A stretch of 64,000 nt of DNA from Caulobacter sp. 32-67-35 (GCA_002280875.1 NCEV01000011.1:18606-82605), one strand, 5' to 3'; numbered from the stretch's first letter, positions 45,029 to 54,986 are shown. Translations and numbers: made by a program. The notes: generated from the letters alone by a model not told the origin.

Positions 45029-45226
45029 ATGGACCTCGACAGCGAACGACCCCGCGGCCGCCGCGGCTTTGCCGCCATGGACCCCGAACGTCGCCGCGAG
45101 ATCGCGCGCAAGGGCGGAGCCAGCGTTCCCAGTGAGAAACGAAGCTTCGCCAAGGATCGCGACCTCGCCGCCAATGCCGGCCGCAAGGGTGGATCCTCTT
45201 CCCGCAACCTGCGGCCCGGCGAGTAG
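45029..45226 (+). CDS. KGG-repeat stress protein
   Basis: A 65-residue hydrophilic protein with two copies of the GsiB/YciG-type motif: FAAMDPERRREIARKGGAS and FAKDRDLAANAGRKGGSSS. Such proteins are intrinsically disordered, hydrophilin-like and usually induced by general stress sigma factors. AGGAG lies eight bases before the ATG. Cotranscribed with the proline-rich gene. Confidence 0.88.
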   Translation: MDLDSERPRGRRGFAAMDPERRREIARKGGASVPSEKRSFAKDRDLAANAGRKGGSSSRNLRPGE

Positions 45227-45246
45227 CTTTTTCCGACCTGACACTG

Positions 45247-45281
45247 CGAGCGCGCGCTGGACCCCGTCCTGCGCGCGCTCG
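45247..45281. terminator. Hairpin between convergent genes
   Basis: CGAGCGCGCGC and GCGCGCGCTCG make an eleven-base-pair stem with a 13-nt loop, between the KGG gene and the convergent ergothioneine gene. No clear T-run follows on either side, so it is a probable but imperfect bidirectional terminator. Confidence 0.55.
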
Positions 45282-45290
45282 TGCGTTTGG

Positions 45291-47456
45291 CTATCGCGTC
45301 AGAACATAAACCCCAAAGGCCGGCTCTGCGCTCTCCCAACTGCGTGCGACACGCCAACCCGCCCGCTGGGCGATGGCTTCGAAGGCGGATGGACGATACT
45401 TGTAGGAGTTTTCGGTGTGGATGCTTTCCCCCGCCGCGAAATCGAACCTGTGCTGTCCAATCGTCACGCTCTGAGCGGCCTGGCTGACCAGATGCATCTC
45501 GATACGGCTTTCTAACGCGTTCCACCGGGCCTCATGCGCGAAGGCGGCGAGATCGAAATCGCCGCGCAGATCGCGATTTATCCGTCGAAGGATGTTCAGA
45601 TTGAACGCCGCGGTCACGCCCTGGGCGTCGTCATAGGCCGGGATCAACACCGAAGCCGACTTGGCCACATCCGCTCCCACGACGAACGTCGCACCCTCCC
45701 CCAGCAGTTCACCGGCGCGTCGCAGGAAGTCCTCAGCCTCCGTCGGTGGGAAGTTGCCAATTGTCGAGCCGGGGAAGAAACCGACGGCGGCTCGGCCGGC
45801 TACCGCCGAGGGCAGTCTCAGGGCCTGAGTGAAGTCATCGACGAGTGGCGCGACCATCAGGGAGGGGTAGCTGACCCTTATCTCGGCCGCAGCCTCATCC
45901 AGGGCGCTCTGGCTGATATCAATGGGCGCATAGGCCGAGAGCTGCGGAGCCGCATCCAGCAGAATGCGCGTCTTGACGCTGGCCCCGCTGCCAAACTCCA
46001 CCAGCACCGCGCCCTCCGGAATGCGCGCGGCGATCTCGGGCGCGATCTGCTGCAGCAGCGCGGTTTCGGTTCGGGTCAGGTAGTACTCGGGCAGATCGCA
46101 AATCGCCTCAAACAGACGCGAGCCTTCAGCGTCGTAGAAGTACTTGCTCGGCAACGTCTTGGGCTGAGCCGAGAGGCCAGCGACCACATCGTCGAGGAAA
46201 CCGTTATCGACCGGCACATCTCTGGGCGCGCCGTCGTCCGCCAGGCGCACGCCGGCGAAGGCCCAGCGCTTTTCCGGATGGAAGAAGTTGCGATAGGTGG
46301 GGCGCGCATGGCCTGGGGGCGTCGCAACGCAGCCGCCGCGAAGCACCTGCTGGTTGACCATGAACTTGCCATTGTACTCGCCCAAAGCGCCGGCGCCGGG
46401 CCGGAACCCCGGATAGGCGGCATAGCTGCTGGAGGTCCACTGCCAGACATGACCCTGCAGCTGACGCAGACCGCCAGAGCCGGGCGCGCGCGCTGCGGCC
46501 TCCCACTCGGCCTCGGTCGGCAGGCGTCGGCCCGCCCAAAGCGCATAGGCGGCGGCTTCGTAATAGCTGACATGAGCCACGGGTTCGGAGGGCTCGACCG
46601 GCCGGCGCCCCGCAAGGGTCATGACTGTCCAGGCGCCGTCGATCCGGCGCCAATAGAGCGGCGCCGCCCAAGCCTCCTCGACCACACGAGCCCAGCCGTC
46701 GGCCAGCCAAAGCTCAGGCTTGGCGTAGCCTCCGGCCTCGATGAAGGTGATCCATTCGCCGTTGGTCACCAAGCGGTCGCTCAGCCGATAAGGGGCCAGA
46801 TAGGTCTTGTGTCGTGGTCGCTCATTGTCGAAGGCGAAACCTGCATCGCCGGCGCCGATTTCGACTATGCCGCCCTCGAACGGCACGAAACGCTCCGGAT
46901 CGACCGCCGCCTGGCCGCGGCGCCCGATCTCGGCCTGATAGGCGGGCTCCAGTGGCGACTGCGCAAACAGGTGAAGGATGTCCATCAGGATGAGTTCCTG
47001 ATGCTGCTCCTCGTGGGCCAAGCCCAACTCCAGACGCTCGCGGACCTCGCCGGATAGCGGCGCGTTGGACAGCAGCCGGTCCATCTCCGCGTCAACATAG
47101 GCTCGATAGGCGCCAATCTCCGCGGCCGACGGGCGGGTCAGCACACCTCGAGCAGGCCTCGGCTGACGTGGCCCAAGGGCCTCGTAATAGGAGTTGAACA
47201 GATAGCCGAAGCGAGGATCAAAGGCCTGATAGCCGTCCAGGTAGGGGGCCAGCATGAAGGTTTCGAAAAACCAGGTGGTATGCGCCCGATGCCACTTGGT
47301 GGGACTGGCGTCAGCCATCGACTGGGCCGCCTGATCTTCGGGCGACAGGGGCGCGGCCAGAGCCTCCGTACGGCGCCGAACCTCGCGATAGCGCTTGATG
47401 TGGTGTGAGATGGACGCCTCGACAGCCTCCGAAGCTTGCAGGTCGTCGGGGCTCAT
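45291..47456 (-). CDS. Fused EgtB-EgtD ergothioneine biosynthesis protein
   Basis: A 721-residue protein made of two complete enzymes. Residues about 1-410 are EgtB: a DinB-like four-helix part with iron ligands in KWHRAHTTWFFE and HEEQHQE (His-x3-His-x-Glu), then a formylglycine-generating-enzyme-like domain (GWARVVEE, VSYYEAAAYALWAGRRLPTEAEWE, YNGKFMVNQQVLRGGC). From about residue 415 on it is EgtD, the SAM-dependent histidine trimethylase (PSKYFYDAEGSRLFEAICDL, LVEFGSGASVKTRILLD, GFFPGSTIGNF). Hercynine made by the second half is the substrate of the first. ATG 47456 has AGGAGAG upstream. EgtC/EgtE-type genes are not nearby. Confidence 0.93.
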   Translation of the reverse strand: MSPDDLQASEAVEASISHHIKRYREVRRRTEALAAPLSPEDQAAQSMADASPTKWHRAHTTWFFETFMLAPYLDGYQAFDPRFGYLFNSYYEALGPRQPRPARGVLTRPSAAEIGAYRAYVDAEMDRLLSNAPLSGEVRERLELGLAHEEQHQELILMDILHLFAQSPLEPAYQAEIGRRGQAAVDPERFVPFEGGIVEIGAGDAGFAFDNERPRHKTYLAPYRLSDRLVTNGEWITFIEAGGYAKPELWLADGWARVVEEAWAAPLYWRRIDGAWTVMTLAGRRPVEPSEPVAHVSYYEAAAYALWAGRRLPTEAEWEAAARAPGSGGLRQLQGHVWQWTSSSYAAYPGFRPGAGALGEYNGKFMVNQQVLRGGCVATPPGHARPTYRNFFHPEKRWAFAGVRLADDGAPRDVPVDNGFLDDVVAGLSAQPKTLPSKYFYDAEGSRLFEAICDLPEYYLTRTETALLQQIAPEIAARIPEGAVLVEFGSGASVKTRILLDAAPQLSAYAPIDISQSALDEAAAEIRVSYPSLMVAPLVDDFTQALRLPSAVAGRAAVGFFPGSTIGNFPPTEAEDFLRRAGELLGEGATFVVGADVAKSASVLIPAYDDAQGVTAAFNLNILRRINRDLRGDFDLAAFAHEARWNALESRIEMHLVSQAAQSVTIGQHRFDFAAGESIHTENSYKYRPSAFEAIAQRAGWRVARSWESAEPAFGVYVLTR

Positions 47457-47873
47457 GCGCTCTCCTGGCGGCCAAGACCGGGCTCTGACAGTCCCGGCCG
47501 AGGTCAACGTGCGTAGAGCTTGGGTGTTCCAGAGCCGAGTTTCAATAGCGTGGTCGAACGCCGTTCTTGCGCGTGGATCGGCCCTGTCGCGCCTCAATGG
47601 GCGCAAAGGTCCAGGCGTCTGGATCAGCGCCAACATCAGGCCTCTCCGAGGCGCGAACTTTAAATCTGCAGCGGACGCGAAGACAGCGATCATCCTCCAG
47701 CAACAGGAGGAGTTGGCGACCGTTCAGGCTGGATACTTGGCGGGTTACATTTTAAGCGATTTCCGACCGACAACGTTGTCATGCACATGCCAGCCTATCG
47801 GCAACATTTTCGCGCGCTATACTGCCGATCAAGGCGAACAATAGTTTCGCCAACATGCGCAGGCAGGTGAGCA
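47457..47873. promoter_or_regulatory. Divergent promoter region of ergothioneine gene and pckG, with a perfect palindrome
   Basis: About 417 bases without a credible gene. At 47769-47780 lies GACAACGTTGTC, a perfect 12-bp palindrome centred on CG, about 95 bases before the pckG start. The shape is that of a LacI-family operator. The remainder shows no clear -35/-10 pair. Confidence 0.5.
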
Positions 47874-49724
47874 ATGCAGAACAATGGGCCGGGCGCCATG
47901 GCGCCCCCGACCAAACACGCGCGTCTGGTGGCTTGGGTCGATGAAGTCGCCGCCCTGACCAAGCCCAAGGCCATCTATTGGTGCGACGGCTCTGAGGCCG
48001 AGTGGGAGCGCTTGACCGATGAACTGGTCGCTTCCGGTACGCTCAAGCGCCTCAATACCGACCTTCGCCCTAACTCCTTCTACGCCGCCTCGGACCCGCG
48101 CGATGTTGCCCGGGTCGAAAGCCGCACCTTCATCTGCTCGCAGGACGAGGAAGACGCCGGCCCGACCAACAACTGGCGAGATCCCGAGGAAATGCGGGCC
48201 ACCCTGAACGGCCTGTTCGATGGCTGCATGCGTGGCCGCACCATGTACGTGGTGCCCTTCTCGATGGGACCGGTTGGATCGCCGATCAGCGCGCTGGGGG
48301 TCGAGATCACCGACAGCGCCTATGTCGCCGTATCGATGCGGGTCATGACCCGCATGGGTCAGGCGGCCCTGGACGCCCTGGGCGAGGACGGCTTCTTCGT
48401 GCCCGCGCTTCACAGCCTTGGCGCACCGCTGGAGGACGGTCAGGCCGACGTCGCCTGGCCGTGCAACGACGACAAGTACATCGTCCACTTTCCCGAAAGC
48501 CGCGAGATCTGGTCTTACGGCTCCGGCTATGGCGGCAACGCCCTCCTGGGCAAGAAGTGCTACGCCCTGCGCATCGCCTCGGTGATGGCCCGGGACGAGG
48601 GCTGGCTGGCCGAGCACATGCTGATCCTCAAGCTGACGTCGCCGGCCGGCAAGGTTCGTTACGTCGCCGCCGCCTTCCCCAGCGCGTGCGGCAAGACCAA
48701 CATGGCCATGCTGCAACCCACCCTGCCCGGCTGGAAGGCCGAGACCATCGGTGACGATATCTGCTGGATGCGTTTTGGGGCCGACGGCCGGCTCTATGCA
48801 ATCAATCCCGAAGCTGGGTTCTTCGGCGTGGCTCCCGGCACCGGCGTTCTGACCAACCGCAACGCCATCGAGACCCTGCACGCCAACTGCATCTACACCA
48901 ATGTCGCCCTCACGGCGGAGGGTGACGTCTGGTGGGAAGGCCTGACCCCGACGCCGCCGGAGGGTCTGACCGACTGGAAGGGCCGGGCCTGGAGCCCTGC
49001 TCTGGGCGAACCCGCCGCCCATCCCAACGCCCGCTTCGCCGTGCCAGCTGGCCAATGTCCGGTCATAGCCGACGAGTGGGAAGATCCGGCCGGCGTGCCG
49101 ATCTCGGCCATCCTGTTCGGCGGTCGCCGCGCCTCGGCTGTCCCGCTGGTCACCGAGGCCTTCGATTGGGAGCACGGCGTGTTTCTGGCCTCGAACGTGG
49201 CCTCTGAGGGCACGGCCGCAGCGGAAAACAAGATCGGAGAACTGCGCCGCGACCCCTTCGCCATGCTGCCGTTCTGCGGCTACAACATGGGCGATTATTT
49301 CAGCCACTGGCTGAAGGTTGGGGCCAATGCCGATCCGGCCAAGCTGCCGAGCATCTACTTCGTCAACTGGTTCCGCAAGGATGAGACCGGCAAGTTCGTC
49401 TGGCCGGGCTATGGCGAGAACGCCCGGGTCCTCAAATGGATCGTTGAGCGACTGGAGGGTGAAGCGGAAGCCGCCGATAGCGCGATTGGCCGACTCCCCG
49501 CACCGGGCGCGCTGGACGTCTCTGGCCTCGGCCTCAACGACGCCGCCCTGAAGTTGCTGCTGACAGTGGACAAGGACGTCTGGCGAGAGGAAGCCGCCCT
49601 CATCCTTGACGGCTACAAGCGTCTGGGCTCCCGCATGCCGCAAGCGCTCTATGCCCAACTGGAGGCGCTGACCGGCCGTCTCGCGCAAGTCACTGCAGGA
49701 ACGAGGGCGCTGGAGGCCGTCTAG
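47874..49724 (+). CDS. pckG: Phosphoenolpyruvate carboxykinase (GTP)
   Basis: A 616-residue gluconeogenic enzyme converting oxaloacetate and GTP to phosphoenolpyruvate. Marks of the GTP class: [20 protein letters not shown], the P-loop-like [18 protein letters not shown] with its reactive Cys, [21 protein letters not shown] and the guanine-binding FNW-like region ([15 protein letters not shown]). Monocistronic, divergent from egtBD. Many alphaproteobacteria such as Sinorhizobium use the ATP class (pckA), so the class is worth noting. Confidence 0.95.
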   Translation: MQNNGPGAMAPPTKHARLVAWVDEVAALTKPKAIYWCDGSEAEWERLTDELVASGTLKRLNTDLRPNSFYAASDPRDVARVESRTFICSQDEEDAGPTNNWRDPEEMRATLNGLFDGCMRGRTMYVVPFSMGPVGSPISALGVEITDSAYVAVSMRVMTRMGQAALDALGEDGFFVPALHSLGAPLEDGQADVAWPCNDDKYIVHFPESREIWSYGSGYGGNALLGKKCYALRIASVMARDEGWLAEHMLILKLTSPAGKVRYVAAAFPSACGKTNMAMLQPTLPGWKAETIGDDICWMRFGADGRLYAINPEAGFFGVAPGTGVLTNRNAIETLHANCIYTNVALTAEGDVWWEGLTPTPPEGLTDWKGRAWSPALGEPAAHPNARFAVPAGQCPVIADEWEDPAGVPISAILFGGRRASAVPLVTEAFDWEHGVFLASNVASEGTAAAENKIGELRRDPFAMLPFCGYNMGDYFSHWLKVGANADPAKLPSIYFVNWFRKDETGKFVWPGYGENARVLKWIVERLEGEAEAADSAIGRLPAPGALDVSGLGLNDAALKLLLTVDKDVWREEAALILDGYKRLGSRMPQALYAQLEALTGRLAQVTAGTRALEAV

Positions 49725-49881
49725 CTTGACCATGGCGGTTCGAGCCCGATCGGATAGAGACATGGCCCGGCGCTAAACGCAGCGCTTGGCCGGCCTCCGC
49801 CTGACCGCTGAGTCTGCCCGCGACGGGACGATCCAGGCGCAAGGCTCCAGATCATCGGCCGAGCCTCCAGATCCCGCCGGG

Positions 49882-49899
49882 TCGTCACAGGGACGTCAT
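49882..49899 (+). promoter_or_regulatory. Candidate Pho box upstream of alkaline phosphatase
   Basis: TCGTCAC-AGGG-ACGTCAT is a 7-4-7 arrangement with GTCA repeated at an 11-bp interval, matching the layout of PhoB sites (CTGTCAT N4 CTGTCAT). It ends about 53 bases before the phosphatase start codon. Confidence 0.5.
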
Positions 49900-49952
49900 C
49901 CGACGTGGCTAGGCGTCTGCAGCGATCCAAGCCTGCTTCCGGGAGACGACTC

Positions 49953-51476
49953 ATGCACACCATGGCGACAGGCTGCGCCCTCCTTGTTCTGGCTTTGGGG
50001 GCTGGAGCCGCCATGGCGCAGGACGCTGCTCCCCAGGCGCAGGACAGCTACTACGTGGCCGCGCGTCAGGCGTTGAAGGCCCGGTTGATCGAGACCCCGC
50101 GCACTGGTCCGGCCAAGAATGTGATCCTGTTCATCGGCGACGGCATGGGCGTCAGCACCCTGACCGCAGCCCGGATTCTGGCAGGACAGCGCCTGGGCGT
50201 CGACGGCGAGTCCTACAGCCTGACCATGGACACCCTGCCCTACACAGCCTTGGTGCGCACCTACGCCCATGACGCCCAGGTCCCGGACTCGGCGCCGACC
50301 GCCACCGCCATGACGACGGGCGTCAAGACTCGCAACGACATCATCGGCCTGAACCAGCACGCGGCTGTCGATGACTGCGCTGGCTCCAGGGACAAAAGTG
50401 TCCGGACCCTGTTCGAGATGGCCGAGGCGGCGGGCCTGTCCACCGGCGTGGTCTCAACCGCCCGGATCACCCACGCCACGCCGGCTGCAGCCTATGCCCA
50501 TTCGGCCAATCGCGACTGGGAAAACGACAGCGAACTTCCCGCGAAAGCCAAGGCCGAGGGCTGCATCGATATCGCACGGCAGATGATCGAATGGCCGGCC
50601 GGAAACGGCTTTGAGGTCATGCTCGGCGGCGGCCGCGCCCAGTTCCTGCCCGCCGATCAGGCCGACGTCGAAGACGCCAGCGCCAAGGGCCTGCGCCGCG
50701 ATGGACGCGACCTGGTCTCGGACTGGCGCAAGGCCAATCCAAAAGGCGCCTATGTCTGGAACGCCAAGGGTTTCGACGCCGTCGATCCCGCCGAAGTCAC
50801 CAAGCTGCTGGGCCTGTTTCAGCGCGACCACATGACCTATGAGGGCGAACGCGCCGCCGATCCGGGCGGCGAGCCGTCCCTGGCGGACATGACCGCCAAG
50901 GCCATCGCGATGCTGCAGCGCAGCCCGCAAGGCTATGTCTTGATGGTCGAGGCCGGACGGGTCGATCATGCGCACCACGAAGGGTTGGCGGGCCGGGCCC
51001 TGGAAGAGGCCATTGCGCTGGACGCCGCCGTCAAGCGGGCCCTGGCCATGGTCAATCTCGACGAGACCTTGGTCGTGGTGACCGCCGACCATAGCCACGG
51101 TCTGACGATCTCTGGCTATCCCAAGCGCGGCAATCCCATTCTCGGGACGGTCCAGGGGCAGAGCGGCAAGGTCGCCAAGGCGCCGGACGGCAAGGCCTAC
51201 ACGACCCTGAGCTATGCCACCGGCCCTGGCGGCGTTGACGGCCCGCGCGCCGATCCCGCCACGATCGACACGACCGCGCCAGACTATCGCCAACCTGCCC
51301 TGGTTCTCTCGCGTTCAGCGGCGCACTCGGGTGAGGACATCGCCCTGCGAGCCATCGGCCCACAGGCGCACCTTCTTCAGGGCACGATCGAACAGAACCT
51401 GATTTTCCACGTCATGGCCCACGCCCTGGGGGGACAGGTGGCCCGCGAGGCGCAGGTGGCCGGCGCCATCGATTGA
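49953..51476 (+). CDS. Alkaline phosphatase, PhoA-type
   Basis: A 507-residue periplasmic phosphomonoesterase. Signal peptide GCALLVLALGAGAAMA. Metal and nucleophile motifs: ILFIGDGMGVSTLTAAR, the phospho-Ser region VPDSAPTATAMTTG, MVEAGRVDHAHHEG and VVTADHSHGL. It releases phosphate from organic esters under phosphate limitation, in line with the Pho-box-like repeat upstream. ATG 49953 with GGGAGA upstream is chosen because the signal peptide starts there. Confidence 0.93.
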   Translation: MHTMATGCALLVLALGAGAAMAQDAAPQAQDSYYVAARQALKARLIETPRTGPAKNVILFIGDGMGVSTLTAARILAGQRLGVDGESYSLTMDTLPYTALVRTYAHDAQVPDSAPTATAMTTGVKTRNDIIGLNQHAAVDDCAGSRDKSVRTLFEMAEAAGLSTGVVSTARITHATPAAAYAHSANRDWENDSELPAKAKAEGCIDIARQMIEWPAGNGFEVMLGGGRAQFLPADQADVEDASAKGLRRDGRDLVSDWRKANPKGAYVWNAKGFDAVDPAEVTKLLGLFQRDHMTYEGERAADPGGEPSLADMTAKAIAMLQRSPQGYVLMVEAGRVDHAHHEGLAGRALEEAIALDAAVKRALAMVNLDETLVVVTADHSHGLTISGYPKRGNPILGTVQGQSGKVAKAPDGKAYTTLSYATGPGGVDGPRADPATIDTTAPDYRQPALVLSRSAAHSGEDIALRAIGPQAHLLQGTIEQNLIFHVMAHALGGQVAREAQVAGAID

Positions 51477-51726
51477 GCTGACGAAGGCCAACCCGATCTG
51501 GGGACTTTGCCTGAGCTGCCGAAACGGTCGGGCCCACCCAACCTGGATACTGCCCCAAGCGTCCACTGCGGGCGCTCGGGACGGGAGGCCCCTTGATGGG
51601 CGGAGAGCGACGGCATGGAGCGCTGGCTCCAGCCATTAGCCCCCTATTTTCGGTGACGGGAAAGGAACTGTTGTAGCTTCACCCAATCAACGCTATTGCG
51701 ACGCACTCTTAATACAGGACATCCCC

Positions 51727-53892
51727 ATGTCGTCGCGTCTCGCTTTTATGCTGTCGTCTGCTCTCGTGAGCCTCGCGCTGGCGGGCCCTGCTCTCGCCCG
51801 GCAAGCCGAGCCGACCAGTGTTGACGCGGTCGTTGTCACAGGATCCCAGGTCCGCCTGCCGCCCCCCTATGCCGGCGGTCAGGTCGCCGAGGGCGCGCGC
51901 GTCGGCCTGTTGGGCGCGCTCGACACCATAGACGCGCCCTTCTCCGTCACCAGTTACACCGAGGCGCTGATCCGCAACCAGCAGGCGCGCAGTGTCGCCG
52001 ACGTGCTTCAGAACGATCCAACCGTGCGCGTCACCAAGGGGTTCGGCAACTTCCAGGAGCTGTATGTCATACGCGGCTTCCCGGTCTATTCGGACGACAT
52101 GACCTATAACGGTCTCTATGGCGTTCTGCCGCGCCAGTTCGTGGCCGCCGAGCTGATCGAGCGTGTCGATGTCTTTCGGGGCGCGAACGCCTTTCTGAAC
52201 GGCGCCGCGCCGGGCGGAAGCGGCGTGGGCGGCGCTTTTAACCTGATGCCCAAACGCGCCCCGACCGCGCCGCTGACCCGCTTCACGCTGGGCTGGGACG
52301 GCGGCGAGCAGATCTATGGCTCGGTCGACGCGGCCCGACGCTTTGGCACGGATAACGCCTACGGCGCGCGTCTGAACCTGGGCCTGCGCGGTGGCGAGAC
52401 GGCGGTAGAGGGCGAGAACCGCAAGCTCAAGGTGGTGGGCCTTGGCCTGGACCGCCGCGGCGACCGCGCCCGCTTCTCGGCTGATCTCGGCTGGCAGGAC
52501 CACCGCATTGACGGGCCCCGCCCCTCCGTGACACCCACCGGCGACATTCCCAAGGCGCCGTCGGCCGATCGGAATTTCGCTCAGCCCTGGACCTATACCG
52601 ACGAGCGCCAGGTGTTCGGCGCGGCGCGGGGCGAGTTCGACCTCACCAACACCGTCAGCGCCTGGGCCGCTTTAGGTGGCCGCAAGGGCAAGGAAGACAA
52701 CGTCCTGGCCAACCCGACGGCGCAAGCCAACGGCGTGATCAGCGCCTATCGCTTCGACAATGTCCGCGAGGACCGGGTGCTGTCGGCCGACGCCGGCCTG
52801 CGCGCCAGGTTCGCGACCGGCTCTGTGAACCATGCCGTCGTGGTTTCGGTCGCCCAGGTGAGCCAGAGGTCAAAGAACGCCTACGCCTTCTCGAATTTCG
52901 CGGGGTTCGCAAGCAATCTCTACACACCCGTCGCGGCGCCCGCACCGAACCCGAACTTCTTCGTGGGCGGCTCGCCATCGGACCCGAACGTGACCGAACG
53001 CACGCAGAATCGCAGTGTCGCGGTAGCCGACAGTCTCGGCTTCCTGGACGAGCGACTGCTCGTGACGATCGGCGCGCGTTTTCAGGATATCGAGACCCGG
53101 TCCTACGACTACAATACCGGCGTCCGGAACGGAGCCTATGACGGCGACGCCACCACGCCCGCGCTGGCTGTGGTCTACAAGCCCAGCGCCACGATCTCGC
53201 TCTACGCAAACTATGCCGAGGCCCTGATCGCGGGAAAGACGGCCCCGGCCCAGGTCAACGGCGTCGTCGTGATCAATGCCGGCGAGGTTCTGGCGCCCTT
53301 CCGCGGCGAACAGACCGAGGTTGGCGCAAAATATGACGGGGGTGGTTTCGGCGGGGCGATCAGCCTCTTCCGGACGACCCAGCCGGCCGAGTTCTTCGAA
53401 ACCTCCAGCCGTCGCTATACCGACGGGGGTGAGCAGGAAAACCAGGGCGTCGAGCTGACGGCTTTTGGCCAACCCACCCCGGGCGTCCGCCTTCTGGGCG
53501 GCGCCACCTGGCTGGACGCCAGGGTCAACCGCGCCCTGACCCCCGCGCTGGAGGGCAAGGCCCCGATCGGCGTGCCCGAGTTTCAAGCCAACCTGAACGT
53601 GGAGTGGGATCTCGCCGCGGTCGAAGGCCTGACACTGGAAGGCCGCTTGATCCACACCGGCGCGCAGGCCGCCAACGCCGCCAACACCGTGGAGCTCGAC
53701 GCCTGGACTCGGTTCGACATGGGCGCGCGCTATGGCTTTGAAGCTGGCGACCGGACTTTAACCCTACGAGCCCGCGTCGAGAACCTTGGCGACAAGAAAC
53801 AGTGGGTCGCAGTCGGCGGTTACCCGGGGGCCAATTATCTGACGCTGGGCGCGCCGCGAACACTGCGCCTGTCGCTCAGCACGGACTTCTAG
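51727..53892 (+). CDS. TonB-dependent siderophore receptor
   Basis: A 721-residue outer membrane receptor. Signal peptide (MLSSALVSLALAGPALA), TonB-box-like VDAVVVTGSQ, plug domain (SVADVLQNDPTVRVTKGFGN, YVIRGFPVYSDDM, ERVDVFRGANAFLNGAAPGG) and a 22-strand barrel ending LRLSLSTDF with C-terminal Phe. The plug sequence is that of the siderophore (FhuE/FecA-like) group, without the extra N-terminal signalling domain. It is followed six bases later by a PepSY reductase-type gene. I looked for a Fur box upstream and found none that I would defend. Confidence 0.92.
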   Translation: MSSRLAFMLSSALVSLALAGPALARQAEPTSVDAVVVTGSQVRLPPPYAGGQVAEGARVGLLGALDTIDAPFSVTSYTEALIRNQQARSVADVLQNDPTVRVTKGFGNFQELYVIRGFPVYSDDMTYNGLYGVLPRQFVAAELIERVDVFRGANAFLNGAAPGGSGVGGAFNLMPKRAPTAPLTRFTLGWDGGEQIYGSVDAARRFGTDNAYGARLNLGLRGGETAVEGENRKLKVVGLGLDRRGDRARFSADLGWQDHRIDGPRPSVTPTGDIPKAPSADRNFAQPWTYTDERQVFGAARGEFDLTNTVSAWAALGGRKGKEDNVLANPTAQANGVISAYRFDNVREDRVLSADAGLRARFATGSVNHAVVVSVAQVSQRSKNAYAFSNFAGFASNLYTPVAAPAPNPNFFVGGSPSDPNVTERTQNRSVAVADSLGFLDERLLVTIGARFQDIETRSYDYNTGVRNGAYDGDATTPALAVVYKPSATISLYANYAEALIAGKTAPAQVNGVVVINAGEVLAPFRGEQTEVGAKYDGGGFGGAISLFRTTQPAEFFETSSRRYTDGGEQENQGVELTAFGQPTPGVRLLGGATWLDARVNRALTPALEGKAPIGVPEFQANLNVEWDLAAVEGLTLEGRLIHTGAQAANAANTVELDAWTRFDMGARYGFEAGDRTLTLRARVENLGDKKQWVAVGGYPGANYLTLGAPRTLRLSLSTDF

Positions 53893-53897
53893 GACGG

Positions 53898-54986
53898 ATG
53901 AAGGCCCGGACACTCCGCGCCTGGTCGTGGGTTCACAAGTGGTCGAGCCTGGTCTCGACCGCCTTCCTGCTGATGCTCTGCGTCACCGGCCTGCCGCTCG
54001 TGTTCACCCACGAGATAGAGCACGTCCTGATGGAGAAGGCCTGGACACCGGCTGATCCGGGCGGCCCCGGGCTTAACCTTGACCAGGTGCTGGGCGTCGC
54101 GCTCGCGCGCAAGCCGGGCGAGGTTCCAGCCTTCATGAGCTTCGACGAAGACCGCCCCGTGGTGAACGTCACCAGCGTCCATCCCGATGGCAAGGAAGGC
54201 GTCTACAGCTTCCAGCCGATCGACCAGACCAGCGGTGATCCTGCGCCGCCCGTGGCGGGCCATCCGGTCACGGAATTCCTGCTGCAGCTGCACACCGACA
54301 TGTTTCTTGGCCTGCCGGGGATGCTCTTCCTGGGGGCGATGGGCGTTTTGCTGATCGCCGCCCTGGCCTCGGGCGTGGTGCTGTATGCCCCGTTCATGCG
54401 CCGACTGCCGTTCGGTACGGTGCGAACCCGCCGGCAGGCCCGGACGCGCTGGCTCGACTATCACAACATGCTGGGCGTGGTGACCCTGGCCTGGGTGCTG
54501 GTTGTCGGCGCCACCGGCGTCGTCAACACCCTGGCCACCCCGATCATCGACTACTGGAAAGACACGGCTCTGAAGGCGCTGACACAGGCCTATGACAGCC
54601 CCGTCGCCCCCGGTCAGCACAGCTCGCTGCAGGCCGCCGTCGACAAGGCCAGAGCCGCCCTGCCCGGCATGCAGTTGCAGTTCGTGGCCTTCCCCGGCTC
54701 AGCCTATTCCACCGACCACCACTATGCGGTGTTCTTCCGTGGCGACACGCCGCTGACCGCGCATCTGACAACGCCCGCCCTGATCGACGCTCGCTCGGGC
54801 AACCTTGCCGCCGTTGCGCCGTTGCCCTGGTATGTGAAGGCGCTTTCCCTTTCCCAGCCCCTGCATTTTGGCGACTATGGCGGCCTGCCGCTAAAGATCC
54901 TGTGGGCCCTGCTCGACATCGCCGCCATCGTGATCCTGGGATCGGGGCTCTATCTTTGGCTCGCCAAGCGTAAGGCGGGCGCATGA
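53898..54986 (+). CDS. PepSY-associated membrane protein (siderophore/iron reductase type)
   Basis: A 362-residue protein with four transmembrane segments: VSTAFLLMLCVTGLPLVF, GMLFLGAMGVLLIAALASGVVLY, LGVVTLAWVLVVGATGVVNTL and ILWALLDIAAIVILGSGLYLWL. Histidines at the membrane faces (WVHKWSSL, LHTDMFL, DYHNMLG) could bind haem, as in FoxB/PiuB-type ferri-siderophore reductases. The gene sits between a TonB siderophore receptor and a small membrane protein, the common arrangement for releasing iron from an imported chelate. Confidence 0.88.
   Translation: MKARTLRAWSWVHKWSSLVSTAFLLMLCVTGLPLVFTHEIEHVLMEKAWTPADPGGPGLNLDQVLGVALARKPGEVPAFMSFDEDRPVVNVTSVHPDGKEGVYSFQPIDQTSGDPAPPVAGHPVTEFLLQLHTDMFLGLPGMLFLGAMGVLLIAALASGVVLYAPFMRRLPFGTVRTRRQARTRWLDYHNMLGVVTLAWVLVVGATGVVNTLATPIIDYWKDTALKALTQAYDSPVAPGQHSSLQAAVDKARAALPGMQLQFVAFPGSAYSTDHHYAVFFRGDTPLTAHLTTPALIDARSGNLAAVAPLPWYVKALSLSQPLHFGDYGGLPLKILWALLDIAAIVILGSGLYLWLAKRKAGA

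Noticed and set aside
51640-51726. A Fur box before the TonB siderophore receptor
   Set aside because: The region is somewhat AT-rich, but I could not find a defensible 19-bp palindrome; iron control remains an expectation from gene content only.
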